Source: Hohaiivirga sp031546825 (GTDB lineage: Bacteria; Pseudomonadota; Alphaproteobacteria; Rhizobiales; Beijerinckiaceae). Taken from it: a stretch of DNA of 64,000 bases. Of this stretch, positions 35,991-43,468 are shown piece by piece (position 1 is the first letter of the stretch; every line of letters starts with the position of its first letter). The notes under the pieces are model-generated. The model ran no database searches, was not told the origin of the DNA, and was given only the letters and a program-made list of their open reading frames with translations. The translations under genes and the position numbers were made by a program. Where the stretch lies: contig JAVBJU010000013.1 in NCBI GenBank assembly GCA_031546825.1, positions 1-64,000 of the forward strand. The letters are read 5' to 3'.

Positions 35991-36051
35991 TGCACCCGAA
36001 GTACCAACCAGATTGCACCTGAAGTACCGATCCCTCTGCATGTGAAGTACC
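35991..36051 (+). repeat. Three iterons, 23-bp period
   Basis: The 15-mers at 35991, 36014 and 36037 share the pattern TGCAyskGAAGTACC (TGCACCCGAAGTACC, TGCACCTGAAGTACC, TGCATGTGAAGTACC), exactly 23 bp apart, about two helical turns. They lie 9 bp from the 3' end of the replication initiator gene and are likely its binding sites. A lone copy of the 13-mer CACCCGAAGTACC recurs at 39864. Confidence 0.75.
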
Positions 36052-36059
36052 GAGCACAT

Positions 36060-36893
36060 TCACTGCGTATCCACAGGGCGCGCAAGGCGGGGGACCATGT
36101 GCAACAGTTCCGCATTCTGCGCGCGGATCAGTGTGAGCCGATAGTCTGGCAATGGCTGACGCTGTACGATTTGGCGGATGGCGAGGGCGAAGTTGGAGTA
36201 GCGGGAGATGGAGCCGGATTTGTGGTGGAGCTGGCGGAGCGAAAATCTCCAGCCTTCTTTTTGCTTCCCGGCGTGTTTGCGGGCAACGCAGTATAGCCAG
36301 CGCTCGAGACCGCCGGTCAATTGGAAATAGCCGCTGTGCAGGGACAGGATTTTTGTGCGGTCGATTGCGCCACGATAAAGCCAGTCGGCGAGGGTGAACT
36401 CGATTCCTTCATGTCGCCCTGACCGGGTGACGCATTCATGCCAATCGGTGATCCAGGAGAAAGGCAGGTTCGCGCCTTCACCCTGAGAGCGAAGCGTGGT
36501 TGTGACGGTTGTAGTCTGCAATCGGTCGAGCGATTGCTTGAGCAAAATATATTGGCGCTTGCCAATGTCGCGGCTAAGGTCTTGCAGCATTTGATAGGGA
36601 ATGGCCCGCATATGCGGTGACGGCGTCAACCCGCGTTCAAGCGCCGCGACGATCTGGCTGGTGGCCCAAATCAGAATATCGGCGTCCCAGATGGTGGCGA
36701 TGCCACAGCCTTCTTTGCCGACTACATGAATCTGGACATCGCTGGATCGATAGCTAATCGGTACAATTCTGCAGGCCTTTGACAACGAAAAGAATGGCCG
36801 CTCCATTAGGTCGCGTTGGTCTCGCCAATGCGCCCTTGGCAGGATGGCGTTAAATGGTTCGCCTGGCCGCAATCGTTTTGCGGTTGCCGGCAT
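36060..36893 (-). CDS. Replication initiator protein A (RPA/RepA family)
   Basis: A 277-residue plasmid-type initiator of the RPA family. Recognisable segments include RPFFSLSK near the start, IATIWDADILIWATSQI, PYQMLQDLSRDIGKRQYILL and the late GLERWLYCVARKHAG. The protein would bind the iterons at 35991-36051 and open an origin. AAGGA 6 bases before the ATG supports the start. With the AlpA-like gene upstream it forms the same pair seen in rhizobial integrative elements. The frame is intact, so autonomous rounds of replication after excision are possible. Confidence 0.85.
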   Translation of the reverse strand: MPATAKRLRPGEPFNAILPRAHWRDQRDLMERPFFSLSKACRIVPISYRSSDVQIHVVGKEGCGIATIWDADILIWATSQIVAALERGLTPSPHMRAIPYQMLQDLSRDIGKRQYILLKQSLDRLQTTTVTTTLRSQGEGANLPFSWITDWHECVTRSGRHEGIEFTLADWLYRGAIDRTKILSLHSGYFQLTGGLERWLYCVARKHAGKQKEGWRFSLRQLHHKSGSISRYSNFALAIRQIVQRQPLPDYRLTLIRAQNAELLHMVPRLARPVDTQ

Positions 36894-37001
36894 GAGTGAT
36901 CCTTGCCCTGTCCGGCAACCGACGGGTTTGAAGTGTCGCTGCGATGTTTGTATGGAATGGGCGATGCCACGGCGTTTAAACCGCCCTCGGCGCTTAGGCT
37001 G

Positions 37002-37250
37002 CTAGCCCCGTGTGCGGATGTCCACTTGCGGCGCTTCGCGCAAGATCCGCATGATCTCGCTTTCCATGACGACGGTGCGCCCGCCGATCTTGCGGAAGGC
37101 GATCAATCCCTGTCCGGCCATCACATAGAGGCTCGAGCGCGAACAGCCGAGACGATGGCAGGCTTCCTTGAGGGGATTGGCGCGCTCGAAGCTAGTTTCG
37201 ACCCGCCCCGTTGGGGCAGGACTTTCGTGGTGGGTTTCATGAATATTCAT
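37002..37250 (-). CDS. AlpA-like helix-turn-helix protein
   Basis: An 82-residue protein with a MerR/excisionase-type winged HTH: ANPLKEACHRLGCSRSSLYV then GLIAFRKIGGRTVVMESEI. Such proteins act as excisionases or regulators in integrative elements. I start at the ATG at 37250 because GGAGAG lies 5 bases upstream; an in-frame ATG at 37262 exists. It precedes repA by 108 bp on the same strand and is probably cotranscribed. Confidence 0.82.
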   Translation of the reverse strand: MNIHETHHESPAPTGRVETSFERANPLKEACHRLGCSRSSLYVMAGQGLIAFRKIGGRTVVMESEIMRILREAPQVDIRTRG

Positions 37251-37604
37251 CAAGCTCTCCATTGTTGAATGGATGAAGCCAAACGCGTGAATCCGTCTGT
37301 GTCAAACGTGGATGAACGCCTTATATTGTAAGAAATACGCGGCCTTGCTATGCTCTCATTTGACACTATACTCCATGGTGCTAAAAAGCTCGAATTAGCG
37401 ACTAATTGTACTACGCCATCAAATAAGTGTGAGTACGTTATCCACAATCATATCAAGACATTTTTCGATTTTGTTGGCAGATCTGTTGTCATGCTAAAGC
37501 CAAGCTTAAAATAATTCGCAATTACTTCAATTTGTTAAGTAGCGGATTACGGTGATCTCCTGGCACCAAATTGAGATTGAGATGCATGCGGAAAAGTTCC
37601 TAAG

Positions 37605-37629
37605 GCCCTTGTTTTGCAAGGGCTTTTTT
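37605..37629 (+). terminator. Rho-independent terminator without an obvious gene
   Basis: Stem GCCCTTG/CAAGGGC with a 5-base loop and six T. It would end a plus-strand transcript from the AT-rich region before it, where only a doubtful 54-codon frame exists; a small RNA is possible. Confidence 0.65.
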
Positions 37630-37644
37630 AGTTTCTTGAACATT

Positions 37645-37734
37645 TTTCGTTTAAGTGGGCACCGATTAAACCTCAAAAAATGCGATGAAATAAAAAATAG
37701 AACGCTTTGCGATTCCGCAAAACGCATAACGCTC
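37645..37734 (+). repeat. Divergent copy of the two-hairpin repeat (copy D)
   Basis: The core GTTTAAGTGGGCACCGATTAAAC keeps the GTTTAA/TTAAAC arms of the family, and a second hairpin (CGCTTTGCG with CGCAAAACG) follows, as in copies A and B, but overall sequence similarity is low. Confidence 0.4.
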
Positions 37735-37822
37735 CAATTCCCCTTTTCCGGATCGTAATTGCTGAAAGAAGCAGCACTGTCTTCAGCGCCGTCGTTCCAT
37801 GGGGTGGGCGGGAGTAGGGAGT

Positions 37823-37909
37823 AATTGCGGTGACAGTATATGGAAGTATCCTTTTTTCCTGTCGTCTCAAATGAAAGAACGGGGAATTCCGTATACTGTC
37901 ACCACAATT
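37823..37909. mobile_element. MITE-like 87-bp palindromic element
   Basis: The ends AATTG(C/T)GGTGACAGTATA and their reverse complement form an imperfect inverted repeat spanning the whole 87 bp, with arms of about 25 bp (GGTGACAGTATA then GGAA). It codes for nothing itself but supplies the first codons of the following open frame. Likely a non-autonomous transposable unit mobilised in trans; the parent transposase is not in the window. Confidence 0.6.
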
Positions 37910-38176
37910 CCACAATTCATCGGACTTCTCAGTCTTCCCTTCTTTAACGCAAAGCCAGCAGCTCAGGTTGATATTGGACTTTCAGGGCGGGGCTACGTAC
38001 CTCCAGAGGGAGCACGAACAATTCAAGGATTTGTAGATGATGTTATAGCTTTACTTGGAGGAAACCCAACGGTACAGAGAGGTGGGCAGGATTTATCTCG
38101 AATACGTTCACAAGGGCATGGCTCTACTACCGCCACTGTAACCCCTCAAAATCACAGAAATGTCGCACCCAATTGA
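37871..38176 (+). CDS. Hypothetical protein, N-terminus derived from the palindrome
   Basis: 101 residues from the ATG inside the palindromic element. The part after residue 13 has Gly-rich segments (IGLSGRGYVPPEGARTIQG, VIALLGG) and could be the tail of a larger protein, such as a secreted or polymorphic toxin; not recognised. It overlaps the next small frame by 17 bp, and a frameshift joining the two is possible. AT-rich. Confidence 0.3.
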   Translation: MKERGIPYTVTTIPQFIGLLSLPFFNAKPAAQVDIGLSGRGYVPPEGARTIQGFVDDVIALLGGNPTVQRGGQDLSRIRSQGHGSTTATVTPQNHRNVAPN

Positions 38177-38291
38177 AATGTGTTCACGGGAAGATGCCGA
38201 CAGTGCTGTTACAAACAATAATATAACTGAACTTTATAAATCAATTACGGGGCATGGAGCAAGTATAACAAGAGCAAAAGGTGGTAAATAA
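38160..38291 (+). CDS. Small hypothetical protein
   Basis: 43 residues (MSHPIEMCSREDADSAV, ending TRAKGGK), not recognised. It overlaps the previous frame and is followed one base later by a truncated gene, giving three tightly packed AT-rich frames. It may be the frameshifted C-terminus of the previous protein. Confidence 0.3.
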   Translation: MSHPIEMCSREDADSAVTNNNITELYKSITGHGASITRAKGGK

Positions 38292-38292
38292 A

Positions 38293-38340
38293 ATGAGCAT
38301 TACAGTAGGATTTGGATATAGCTTAGAGCCGGACTCATAA
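38293..38340 (+). pseudogene. 5' fragment of a gene cut by the IS element
   Basis: An ATG with AAGGTGG about 7 bases upstream begins MSITVGFGYS and runs into the left end of the IS, where it stops after 15 codons. No continuation of this AT-rich frame appears beyond the right IS end, so the rest was lost, not just displaced. Confidence 0.4.
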
Positions 38341-39253
38341 TCCATAGGTTGCGATTTTTCGTATTGTTGCTCTGATACTTGCGATGGTCATCCATGCTTC
38401 AGCGCTGAGTATTGAGCGTTCGAAATCCTTTGCCAGACGCCTATCCTGACCGAGTATAGCGAAGGTTCTCTCGACAACCCACCTGCGCGGCAAAAGCTTG
38501 AACCCTTTTGCGGCATCGGAACGCCTGACGATTTCGATGGTCCATTGCCCCATTTTCTTGAGGGCCTTATTGAGTTTCTCACCAGCATACCCGCCATCGG
38601 CAAAGATGTGGCGTAGCCAGGGATAGAGACGACGGATCGAAGCCAGGACATTCACGGCGCCATCCCGATCCTGGACATCGGCAGGATGAATGATGAGACC
38701 GATGAGTAGTCCTTGCGTATCAACGACAATATGGCGCTTGCGCCCTTTGATCTTCTTCCCGGCATCGAAGCCACGCGGTCCGCCCATCTCGGTCGTCTTG
38801 ACGCTCTGGCTGTCAATGATCCCCGCAGTAGGGGACGCTTCGCGGCCCGAGACTTCCCGCGCCATCTGGACCAGCATAAAGTTGATCGTTCGCCACAAGC
38901 CTGTACGGCTCCAACAATAAAAGTACCGTTGAACTGTCGAAGGCGGCGGAAAGTCCTTGGGTAAGGACCGCCAAGGGCAAGCACTACGGGCCATGTAAAG
39001 CAAAGCGTTCATCACTTCACGCAGCGAAGTCTTGCGCGGGCGTCCCAGAAGCGGCGCGGCAGGAAGAAAAAGCGACAGCAAAAGCCATTCTGCTTCCGTC
39101 AAATCGCTTGCGTAACGCAAACCCTTGCGCTCATACTTCGCACGAGCGGCTTTTGTCCATGCCATACGACCCTCCATCGTTCTTCGCAAAACAATGGAAT
39201 CACAGCATAAAAAGCCGCTCAACCCCTCAATTCGGATTTATGGGGCAGGCTCT
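38325..39253. mobile_element. IS5-family insertion sequence, about 929 bp
   Basis: Imperfect terminal inverted repeats start AGAGCCGGACTCATAA on the left (38325) and AGAGCCTGCCCCATAA on the right (ending 39253, minus strand). A single transposase frame lies between them. The flanking bases (TTA left, TCA right, if the ends are GAGCC) do not form a target duplication, unlike a fresh insertion. Confidence 0.8.
38335..39165 (-). CDS. IS5 family DDE transposase
   Basis: A 276-residue transposase of the IS5 group with the N-terminal DUF4096-like region (SDLTEAEWLLLSLFLP) and a DDE catalytic domain: Asp in GIIDSQSVKTTE, Asp in HIFADGGYAGEK and Glu in PRRWVVERTFA. The frame appears intact. I start at the ATG at 39165 (MAWTKAARAK), preceded by GGAGGG. 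The stop codon lies within the left inverted repeat region. Confidence 0.93.
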   Translation of the reverse strand: MAWTKAARAKYERKGLRYASDLTEAEWLLLSLFLPAAPLLGRPRKTSLREVMNALLYMARSACPWRSLPKDFPPPSTVQRYFYCWSRTGLWRTINFMLVQMAREVSGREASPTAGIIDSQSVKTTEMGGPRGFDAGKKIKGRKRHIVVDTQGLLIGLIIHPADVQDRDGAVNVLASIRRLYPWLRHIFADGGYAGEKLNKALKKMGQWTIEIVRRSDAAKGFKLLPRRWVVERTFAILGQDRRLAKDFERSILSAEAWMTIASIRATIRKIATYGL

Positions 39254-39289
39254 CAGGTTTATTTTTCGAGTAAAATGGGCTTGGGTCGC

Positions 39290-39318
39290 TTGACAGACCC
39301 GCTCCCAGTCCTTACACC
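39290..39318 (+). promoter_or_regulatory. Promoter of the tRNA-Asp genes
   Basis: TTGACA at 39290-39295 and a weak -10 (TACACC, 39313-39318) at 17-bp spacing, 30 bp before the first tRNA-Asp. It begins 36 bp outside the IS, marking the return of core sequence. Confidence 0.5.
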
Positions 39319-39347
39319 GCCGCATCGCCTTGTTGAGGCGGTCGCAC

Positions 39348-39424
39348 GCGGATGTAGCTCAGTTGGTTAGAGTACCGGCCTGTCACGCCGGGGGTCGCGG
39401 GTTCGAGTCCCGTCATCCGCGCCA
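39348..39424 (+). tRNA. tRNA-Asp(GTC), copy 1
   Basis: A 77-nt cloverleaf with acceptor GCGGATG/CATCCGC, anticodon stem CCGGC/GCCGG, loop CTGTCAC (anticodon GTC) and encoded CCA. Confidence 0.97.
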
Positions 39425-39634
39425 TTTTTTCCTCAGACATATCTCTATCCTTGATCAGGGCTTTTCCGGTGCCGATGCTGCTTGCGGCTAGGCTATCCGC
39501 ACTTGTTTTCTGGTTTTTTGTGGGAATACGCATTGTGCCGCTTGTAAGCTGGGGCGCATTCGTCTATTGCAGCTTCATCAAGCCAGTGACCGTGACGAAC
39601 CGGCAACGGATGTCACGGGTTTTTTGTGCTTTGC

Positions 39635-39711
39635 GCGGATGTAGCTCAGTTGGTTAGAGTACCGGCCTGTCACGCCGGGGGTCGCGGGTTCGAGTCCCGT
39701 CATCCGCGCCA
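39635..39711 (+). tRNA. tRNA-Asp(GTC), copy 2
   Basis: Identical in sequence to the copy at 39348. The 210 bp between the two copies contains no gene I can support. Confidence 0.97.
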
Positions 39712-39957
39712 TTTTCTCACATTTATCAATATTTTGCACACTTTTTACGGCGCTTTGCGTCTCGTCGCTATTTGCGCTTCGACAGTGCTTTTCACATCTT
39801 CCTTATAAAAACTACAAATTGCCCTCTGCGCGCTCTTGTCACGGCTATGATGGTGCGTTAAGCCACCCGAAGTACCGGATGCTTGCAGCACATCTCAGTG
39901 TTTGCGCGCCGGCAGCGTTCGGAGCATCTTGCTCCACAGCTTGGACAGGGTACTGCA
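39712..39957. other. Region upstream of nuoA
   Basis: 246 bp that should hold the nuo promoter; I cannot point to a convincing one. It contains CACCCGAAGTACC (39864-39876), identical over 13 bases to the island iteron at 35993. Confidence 0.4.
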
Positions 39958-40323
39958 ATGACTGATCTTCTCAGTGCGTATCAGCCGCTGGTTATTTTTA
40001 TCTGCGTTTCCATCGTTGTAGGCGCCGGGCTTCTCGTCGCGCCGTTTTTGGCTGCGATCTCCAAGCCCGATGCGGCCAAGCTCTCGGCATACGAGTGCGG
40101 CTTCAATGCCTTTGACGATGCGCGCATGAAATTTGACGTGCGGTTTTATCTCGTGGCGATCCTGTTCATCATTTTCGATCTGGAAGTGGCGTTCTTGTTC
40201 CCGTGGGCGATCACCTTTGGTGCGCTCGGCTGGTTCGGCTTCCTGTCAATGATGGTTTTCCTGGCCGTTCTCACCATCGGCTTCGTCTATGAGTGGAAAA
40301 AGGGAGCTCTGGAATGGGATTAA
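39958..40323 (+). CDS. nuoA: NADH-quinone oxidoreductase subunit A
   Basis: 121 residues, three transmembrane helices, part of the membrane arm of respiratory complex I near the quinone site. YECGFNAFDDARMKFDVRFY and FDLEVAFLFPWA are the conserved loop and helix. The ATG at 39958 gives family length; the frame is open upstream without homology. First gene of a 14-gene operon; its stop overlaps the nuoB start by 10 bp. Confidence 0.96.
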   Translation: MTDLLSAYQPLVIFICVSIVVGAGLLVAPFLAAISKPDAAKLSAYECGFNAFDDARMKFDVRFYLVAILFIIFDLEVAFLFPWAITFGALGWFGFLSMMVFLAVLTIGFVYEWKKGALEWD

Positions 40324-40868
40324 TCGATCCGACCAAAGGGCAAGCTTTACCCGTGCCAGGTGCGGTCACGCAGACAGACCCGTTTTTTGCGTCCGTCAGC
40401 AATGAGCTGGCCGACAAGGGTTTTATCGTCGCCAATCTCGACGAGATGATCAAATGGGCCCGTAACGGCTCCCTGATGTGGATGAGCTTCGGTCTCGCTT
40501 GCTGCGCGATGGAAATGATTCAGGTTTCCATGCCGCGTTACGATGTCGAGCGTTTTGGCTTTGCGCCGCGCGGCTCGCCGCGCCAGTCCGACGTCATGAT
40601 CGTCGCCGGTACGCTCACCAACAAGATGGCTCCGGCCATGCGCCGTGTTTATGACCAGATGCCCGAGCCGCGTTACGTGATCTCCATGGGCTCCTGCGCC
40701 AATGGCGGCGGGTATTACCATTATTCCTATTCCGTGGTGCGCGGTTGCGACCGCATCGTGCCGGTGGATGTTTACATTCCCGGCTGCCCGCCCACCGCTG
40801 AGGCCCTGCTGTATGGCGTACTTCTTCTGCAAAGGAAGATTCGTCGCACCGGCAATATTGAACGCTGA
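40314..40868 (+). CDS. nuoB: NADH-quinone oxidoreductase subunit B
   Basis: 184 residues, peripheral-arm subunit that holds the terminal [4Fe-4S] cluster N2, which reduces quinone. Cluster cysteines are visible in GLACCAMEM, GSCANGGG and IPGCPPT. I use the ATG at 40314 (MGLIDPTKG), overlapping the nuoA stop; a longer reading starting at 40293 lies inside nuoA. It is followed 11 bp later by nuoC. Confidence 0.96.
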   Translation: MGLIDPTKGQALPVPGAVTQTDPFFASVSNELADKGFIVANLDEMIKWARNGSLMWMSFGLACCAMEMIQVSMPRYDVERFGFAPRGSPRQSDVMIVAGTLTNKMAPAMRRVYDQMPEPRYVISMGSCANGGGYYHYSYSVVRGCDRIVPVDVYIPGCPPTAEALLYGVLLLQRKIRRTGNIER

Positions 40869-40879
40869 TCGGGTGCCGC

Positions 40880-41503
40880 ATGGAACATGACATTCATACG
40901 ACCGAAGCAGCCCTGAAAACCCTGGGTGAACACATCTGCACTGCTCTTGGCGACAAGGCGACAGGGTTCAAAGTGGCCGTAGGCGAGCTGACGCTAACCG
41001 CCAAGGCCGAGGCGATCATCTCGGTTCTGACCTTTCTCCGTGACGACAAGCAATGTGCTTTCGAGGCGTTTATCGATATCTGTGGTGTCGATTACCCGGC
41101 GCGTGAGAAGCGGTTCGATGTGGTCTACCACCTCCTGTCGCCGTCGCTCAATCAACGCATCCGCGTCAAGGTTGAGACCGATGCCGAGACAGTGGTTCCG
41201 TCTGTCGTATCCATGTTCCCCGGTGCCAACTGGTTCGAACGCGAGACCTACGACATGTATGGTGTCGTTTTCGAAGGGCACCCTGATCTGCGCCGTATTC
41301 TGAGCGATTACGGTTTTGAAGGCTTTCCCCTGCGCAAGGATTTCCCGCTGACGGGTTATCTCGAAATCCGTTACGATGAGGCCCAGAGTCGCATTGTTTA
41401 CGAGCCGGTGAAGCTGCCGCAAGAATTTAGAAATTTCGACGCCATGTCGCCGTGGGAAGGTCCGGACTACGACCTGCCTGGCGATGAAAAGGCGAAGGCT
41501 TGA
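40880..41503 (+). CDS. nuoC: NADH-quinone oxidoreductase subunit C
   Basis: 207 residues, the 30-kDa peripheral-arm subunit; not fused to nuoD, unlike in E. coli. The signature ERETYDMYGVVFEGHPDLRR and the following PLRKDFPLTGY are present. It has no cofactor and binds NuoD. The unfused form is the usual alphaproteobacterial and mitochondrial arrangement. Confidence 0.96.
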   Translation: MEHDIHTTEAALKTLGEHICTALGDKATGFKVAVGELTLTAKAEAIISVLTFLRDDKQCAFEAFIDICGVDYPAREKRFDVVYHLLSPSLNQRIRVKVETDAETVVPSVVSMFPGANWFERETYDMYGVVFEGHPDLRRILSDYGFEGFPLRKDFPLTGYLEIRYDEAQSRIVYEPVKLPQEFRNFDAMSPWEGPDYDLPGDEKAKA

Positions 41504-41526
41504 GAAGCGGAAGGGACGTAAAGCCA

Positions 41527-42717
41527 ATGGGCGAGCATAACATCCGCAACTTTTCGATGAATTTCGGGCCTCAGCACCCGGCGGCGCACGGTGTGCTGCG
41601 TCTGGTGGTGGAGCTTGAGGGCGAGATTGTTCGCCGTGCCGATCCGCATATCGGCTTCCTGCATCGCGGCACCGAAAAGCTGATCGAACACAAAACCTAT
41701 CTTCAGGCGACGCCGTATTTTGGCCGTCTCGACTATGCCGCTCCGATCAACCAGGAACATGCCTTCTGCCTCGCGGCGGAGAAGCTTCTGGGCGTCGCGG
41801 TGCCGCGCCGGGCGCAGTTGATCCGCGTTTTGTTCAGTGAAGTGGGGCGTATTCTCAATCACTTGCTCGGTATTACCACACAGGCGCTCGACGTGGGCGC
41901 GCTGACGCCGCCGGTATGGGGTTTCGAGGAACGTGAAAAGCTCCTGATTTTCTGCGAACGCGCAACCGGCGCACGCTTCCACCACAACTATTTCCGCCCC
42001 GGCGGGGTCAAGCAGGACATCACTCCGGAACTGATTGAGGATATGCAGAAATTCTGCGATCCCTTCCTGGAGTTTCTGAAAGACCTTGACGCACTGGTGA
42101 TGGACAACCGCATCTACAAGCAGCGTAACGTCGATATCGGCACCATCACCATTGAGGATTGCTGGAAGCGTGGCTTCTCGGGCGTCATGGTGCGCTCCAC
42201 CGGCGTGCCGTGGGATCTGCGCAAGAGCCAGCCCTACGAATGCTATGAGGAAATGGACTTCGATATTCCGGTGGGCTCCAACGGCGATAACTACGACCGC
42301 CAGGTGATCCGCATGGAAGAGATGCGCCAGTCCACCGCCATCATCAAGCAATGCCTTGAGAAGCTGCGTGCCGCAGACGGCAAGGGCCCGGTTAAGGCTC
42401 TGGACGGAAAAATCAGCCCGCCGCCGCGCGCCAATATGAAGCGGTCGATGGAAGCGCTGATTCAGCATTTCAAGATTTTTTCAGAAGGTTTCCACGTTCC
42501 GGCAGGCGAAGCCTATGCCGCCATCGAAGCCCCCAAGGGCGAGTTCGGCGTTTATCTGGTTTCGGACGGCGGTAACAAGCCGTACCGCTGCAAGATTCGT
42601 GCTCCGGGATTTGCGCATCTTCAGGCCATGGATTTCCTGGCCACTGGACACATGCTCAGCGATATCCCGTCGCTGATCGGTTCCATCGATATCGTCTTCG
42701 GCGAAGTCGATCGTTGA
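41527..42717 (+). CDS. nuoD: NADH-quinone oxidoreductase subunit D
   Basis: 396 residues, the 49-kDa subunit that forms the quinone pocket with NuoB. It starts with FSMNFGPQHPAAHGVLR, the conserved loop that contacts quinone, and has HRGTEKLIEHKTY and the DFDIPVGSNGD segments. It derives from the large subunit of NiFe hydrogenases. I use the ATG at 41527, the normal start for the family, 23 bp after nuoC. Confidence 0.96.
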   Translation: MGEHNIRNFSMNFGPQHPAAHGVLRLVVELEGEIVRRADPHIGFLHRGTEKLIEHKTYLQATPYFGRLDYAAPINQEHAFCLAAEKLLGVAVPRRAQLIRVLFSEVGRILNHLLGITTQALDVGALTPPVWGFEEREKLLIFCERATGARFHHNYFRPGGVKQDITPELIEDMQKFCDPFLEFLKDLDALVMDNRIYKQRNVDIGTITIEDCWKRGFSGVMVRSTGVPWDLRKSQPYECYEEMDFDIPVGSNGDNYDRQVIRMEEMRQSTAIIKQCLEKLRAADGKGPVKALDGKISPPPRANMKRSMEALIQHFKIFSEGFHVPAGEAYAAIEAPKGEFGVYLVSDGGNKPYRCKIRAPGFAHLQAMDFLATGHMLSDIPSLIGSIDIVFGEVDR

Positions 42718-42758
42718 TTGAATTAATGACCGTTTTTGAGCGGTCGGGAGTGAAGTGA

Positions 42759-43454
42759 ATGGCAGGTCGGCGATTTGCACCGAAAGAGCTTCAACCGGAG
42801 AGTTTCACATTCTCACCGGAGAATGAAGCTTGGGCGCGCGAACAGATCGCGAAATACCCGGAAGGCCGTCAGGCCTCCGCGATCATTTCCCTGTTGTGGC
42901 GGGCACAGAAGCAGGCAGGCGGCTGGCTGCCGCAGAAGGCCATCGAGCATGTTGGCAAAATGCTGGGCATGGCCCACATCCGCGCCGCCGAAGTGGCGAC
43001 CTTCTATTCGATGTTCAATCTGGAACCGGTCGGCAAGCATTTCGTGCAACTTTGCGGCACTACGCCCTGTCAGTTGCGCGGTGCGAACGAACTCAAGAAG
43101 GTTCTGAAAGAACGCGTTGGTGACGAGCGCCATGTCAATGAAGACGGCGTGTCCTGGCTCGAAGTCGAATGTCTCGGCGCGTGCTGCAATGCGCCCATGG
43201 CCCAGATCAACGACGATTATTTCGAAGACCTGACGCCGGAAAGCCTTGAAAAGCTATTGGATGATCTCGCTGCTGGTCGCCCGGTAACGCCGGGACCGCA
43301 AAACGGTCGCAAAGGCTCCGAGCCGCATGATGCCGTCAAGACCTTGCAGGATCCTGCGCTCTATGACGGTTCGCAGCTTGGCTCCTGGCGCAAGCGTTTC
43401 GAGGAGGAAGCCGTGCAAAAGCTCGACGCCTCCGCCGATAAGCCGAAATCCTGA
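42759..43454 (+). CDS. nuoE: NADH-quinone oxidoreductase subunit E
   Basis: 231 residues, the 24-kDa thioredoxin-like subunit with a [2Fe-2S] cluster (N1a). The four cysteines are in CGTTPCQLRG and ECLGACCNAPM. The C-terminal 60 residues are a low-complexity, charged tail, longer than in E. coli NuoE (166) but common in rhizobia. It is in the NADH-oxidising module with nuoF and nuoG. Confidence 0.95.
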   Translation: MAGRRFAPKELQPESFTFSPENEAWAREQIAKYPEGRQASAIISLLWRAQKQAGGWLPQKAIEHVGKMLGMAHIRAAEVATFYSMFNLEPVGKHFVQLCGTTPCQLRGANELKKVLKERVGDERHVNEDGVSWLEVECLGACCNAPMAQINDDYFEDLTPESLEKLLDDLAAGRPVTPGPQNGRKGSEPHDAVKTLQDPALYDGSQLGSWRKRFEEEAVQKLDASADKPKS

Positions 43455-43468
43455 GGAGGTTTGATAAG

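Larger units (their letters stand above)
37251..37822. other. AT-rich noncoding region upstream of the AlpA/repA genes
   Basis: About 570 bp, clearly more AT-rich than the surroundings. It contains an unsupported 54-codon open frame (37350-37514, no ribosome-binding site), a plus-strand terminator at 37605-37629 and a divergent copy of the two-hairpin repeat at 37645-37734. I see no gene I can defend. Confidence 0.5.
17935..39253. mobile_element. Integrated mobile island with plasmid-type replication module and defence cargo
   Basis: About 21 kb between tRNA-Leu(CAG) and the tRNA-Asp pair. It carries a tyrosine integrase, a VirD2-like relaxase, an iteron/RepA/AlpA replication module, a seven-gene restriction/abortive-infection operon, unknown cargo genes, a MITE-like palindrome and an IS5-family element. 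The int, relaxase-DUF3363, RepA and AlpA set resembles the backbone of rhizobial integrative elements, but no type IV secretion genes remain, so it is at best mobilisable. The left end is the tRNA; the right limit (taken here as the outer IS end) is an inference, as no direct repeat of the tRNA end is visible. Confidence 0.75.

Noticed and set aside
35991..36051. CRISPR array
   Set aside because: Only three 15-bp repeats with 8-bp gaps and no cas genes; the exact 23-bp period next to an initiator gene fits iterons.
39348..39711. Two tRNA-Asp copies as island attL/attR or duplicated insertion site
   Set aside because: Both copies are complete, have normal flanks and lie outside the integrase-bearing region; tandem tRNA-Asp genes are ordinary. 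The integrase adjoins tRNA-Leu(CAG).
40880..42717. nuoC-nuoD fusion as in E. coli
   Set aside because: There is a clear stop for nuoC at 41503 and a separate nuoD start at 41527; the genes are unfused.
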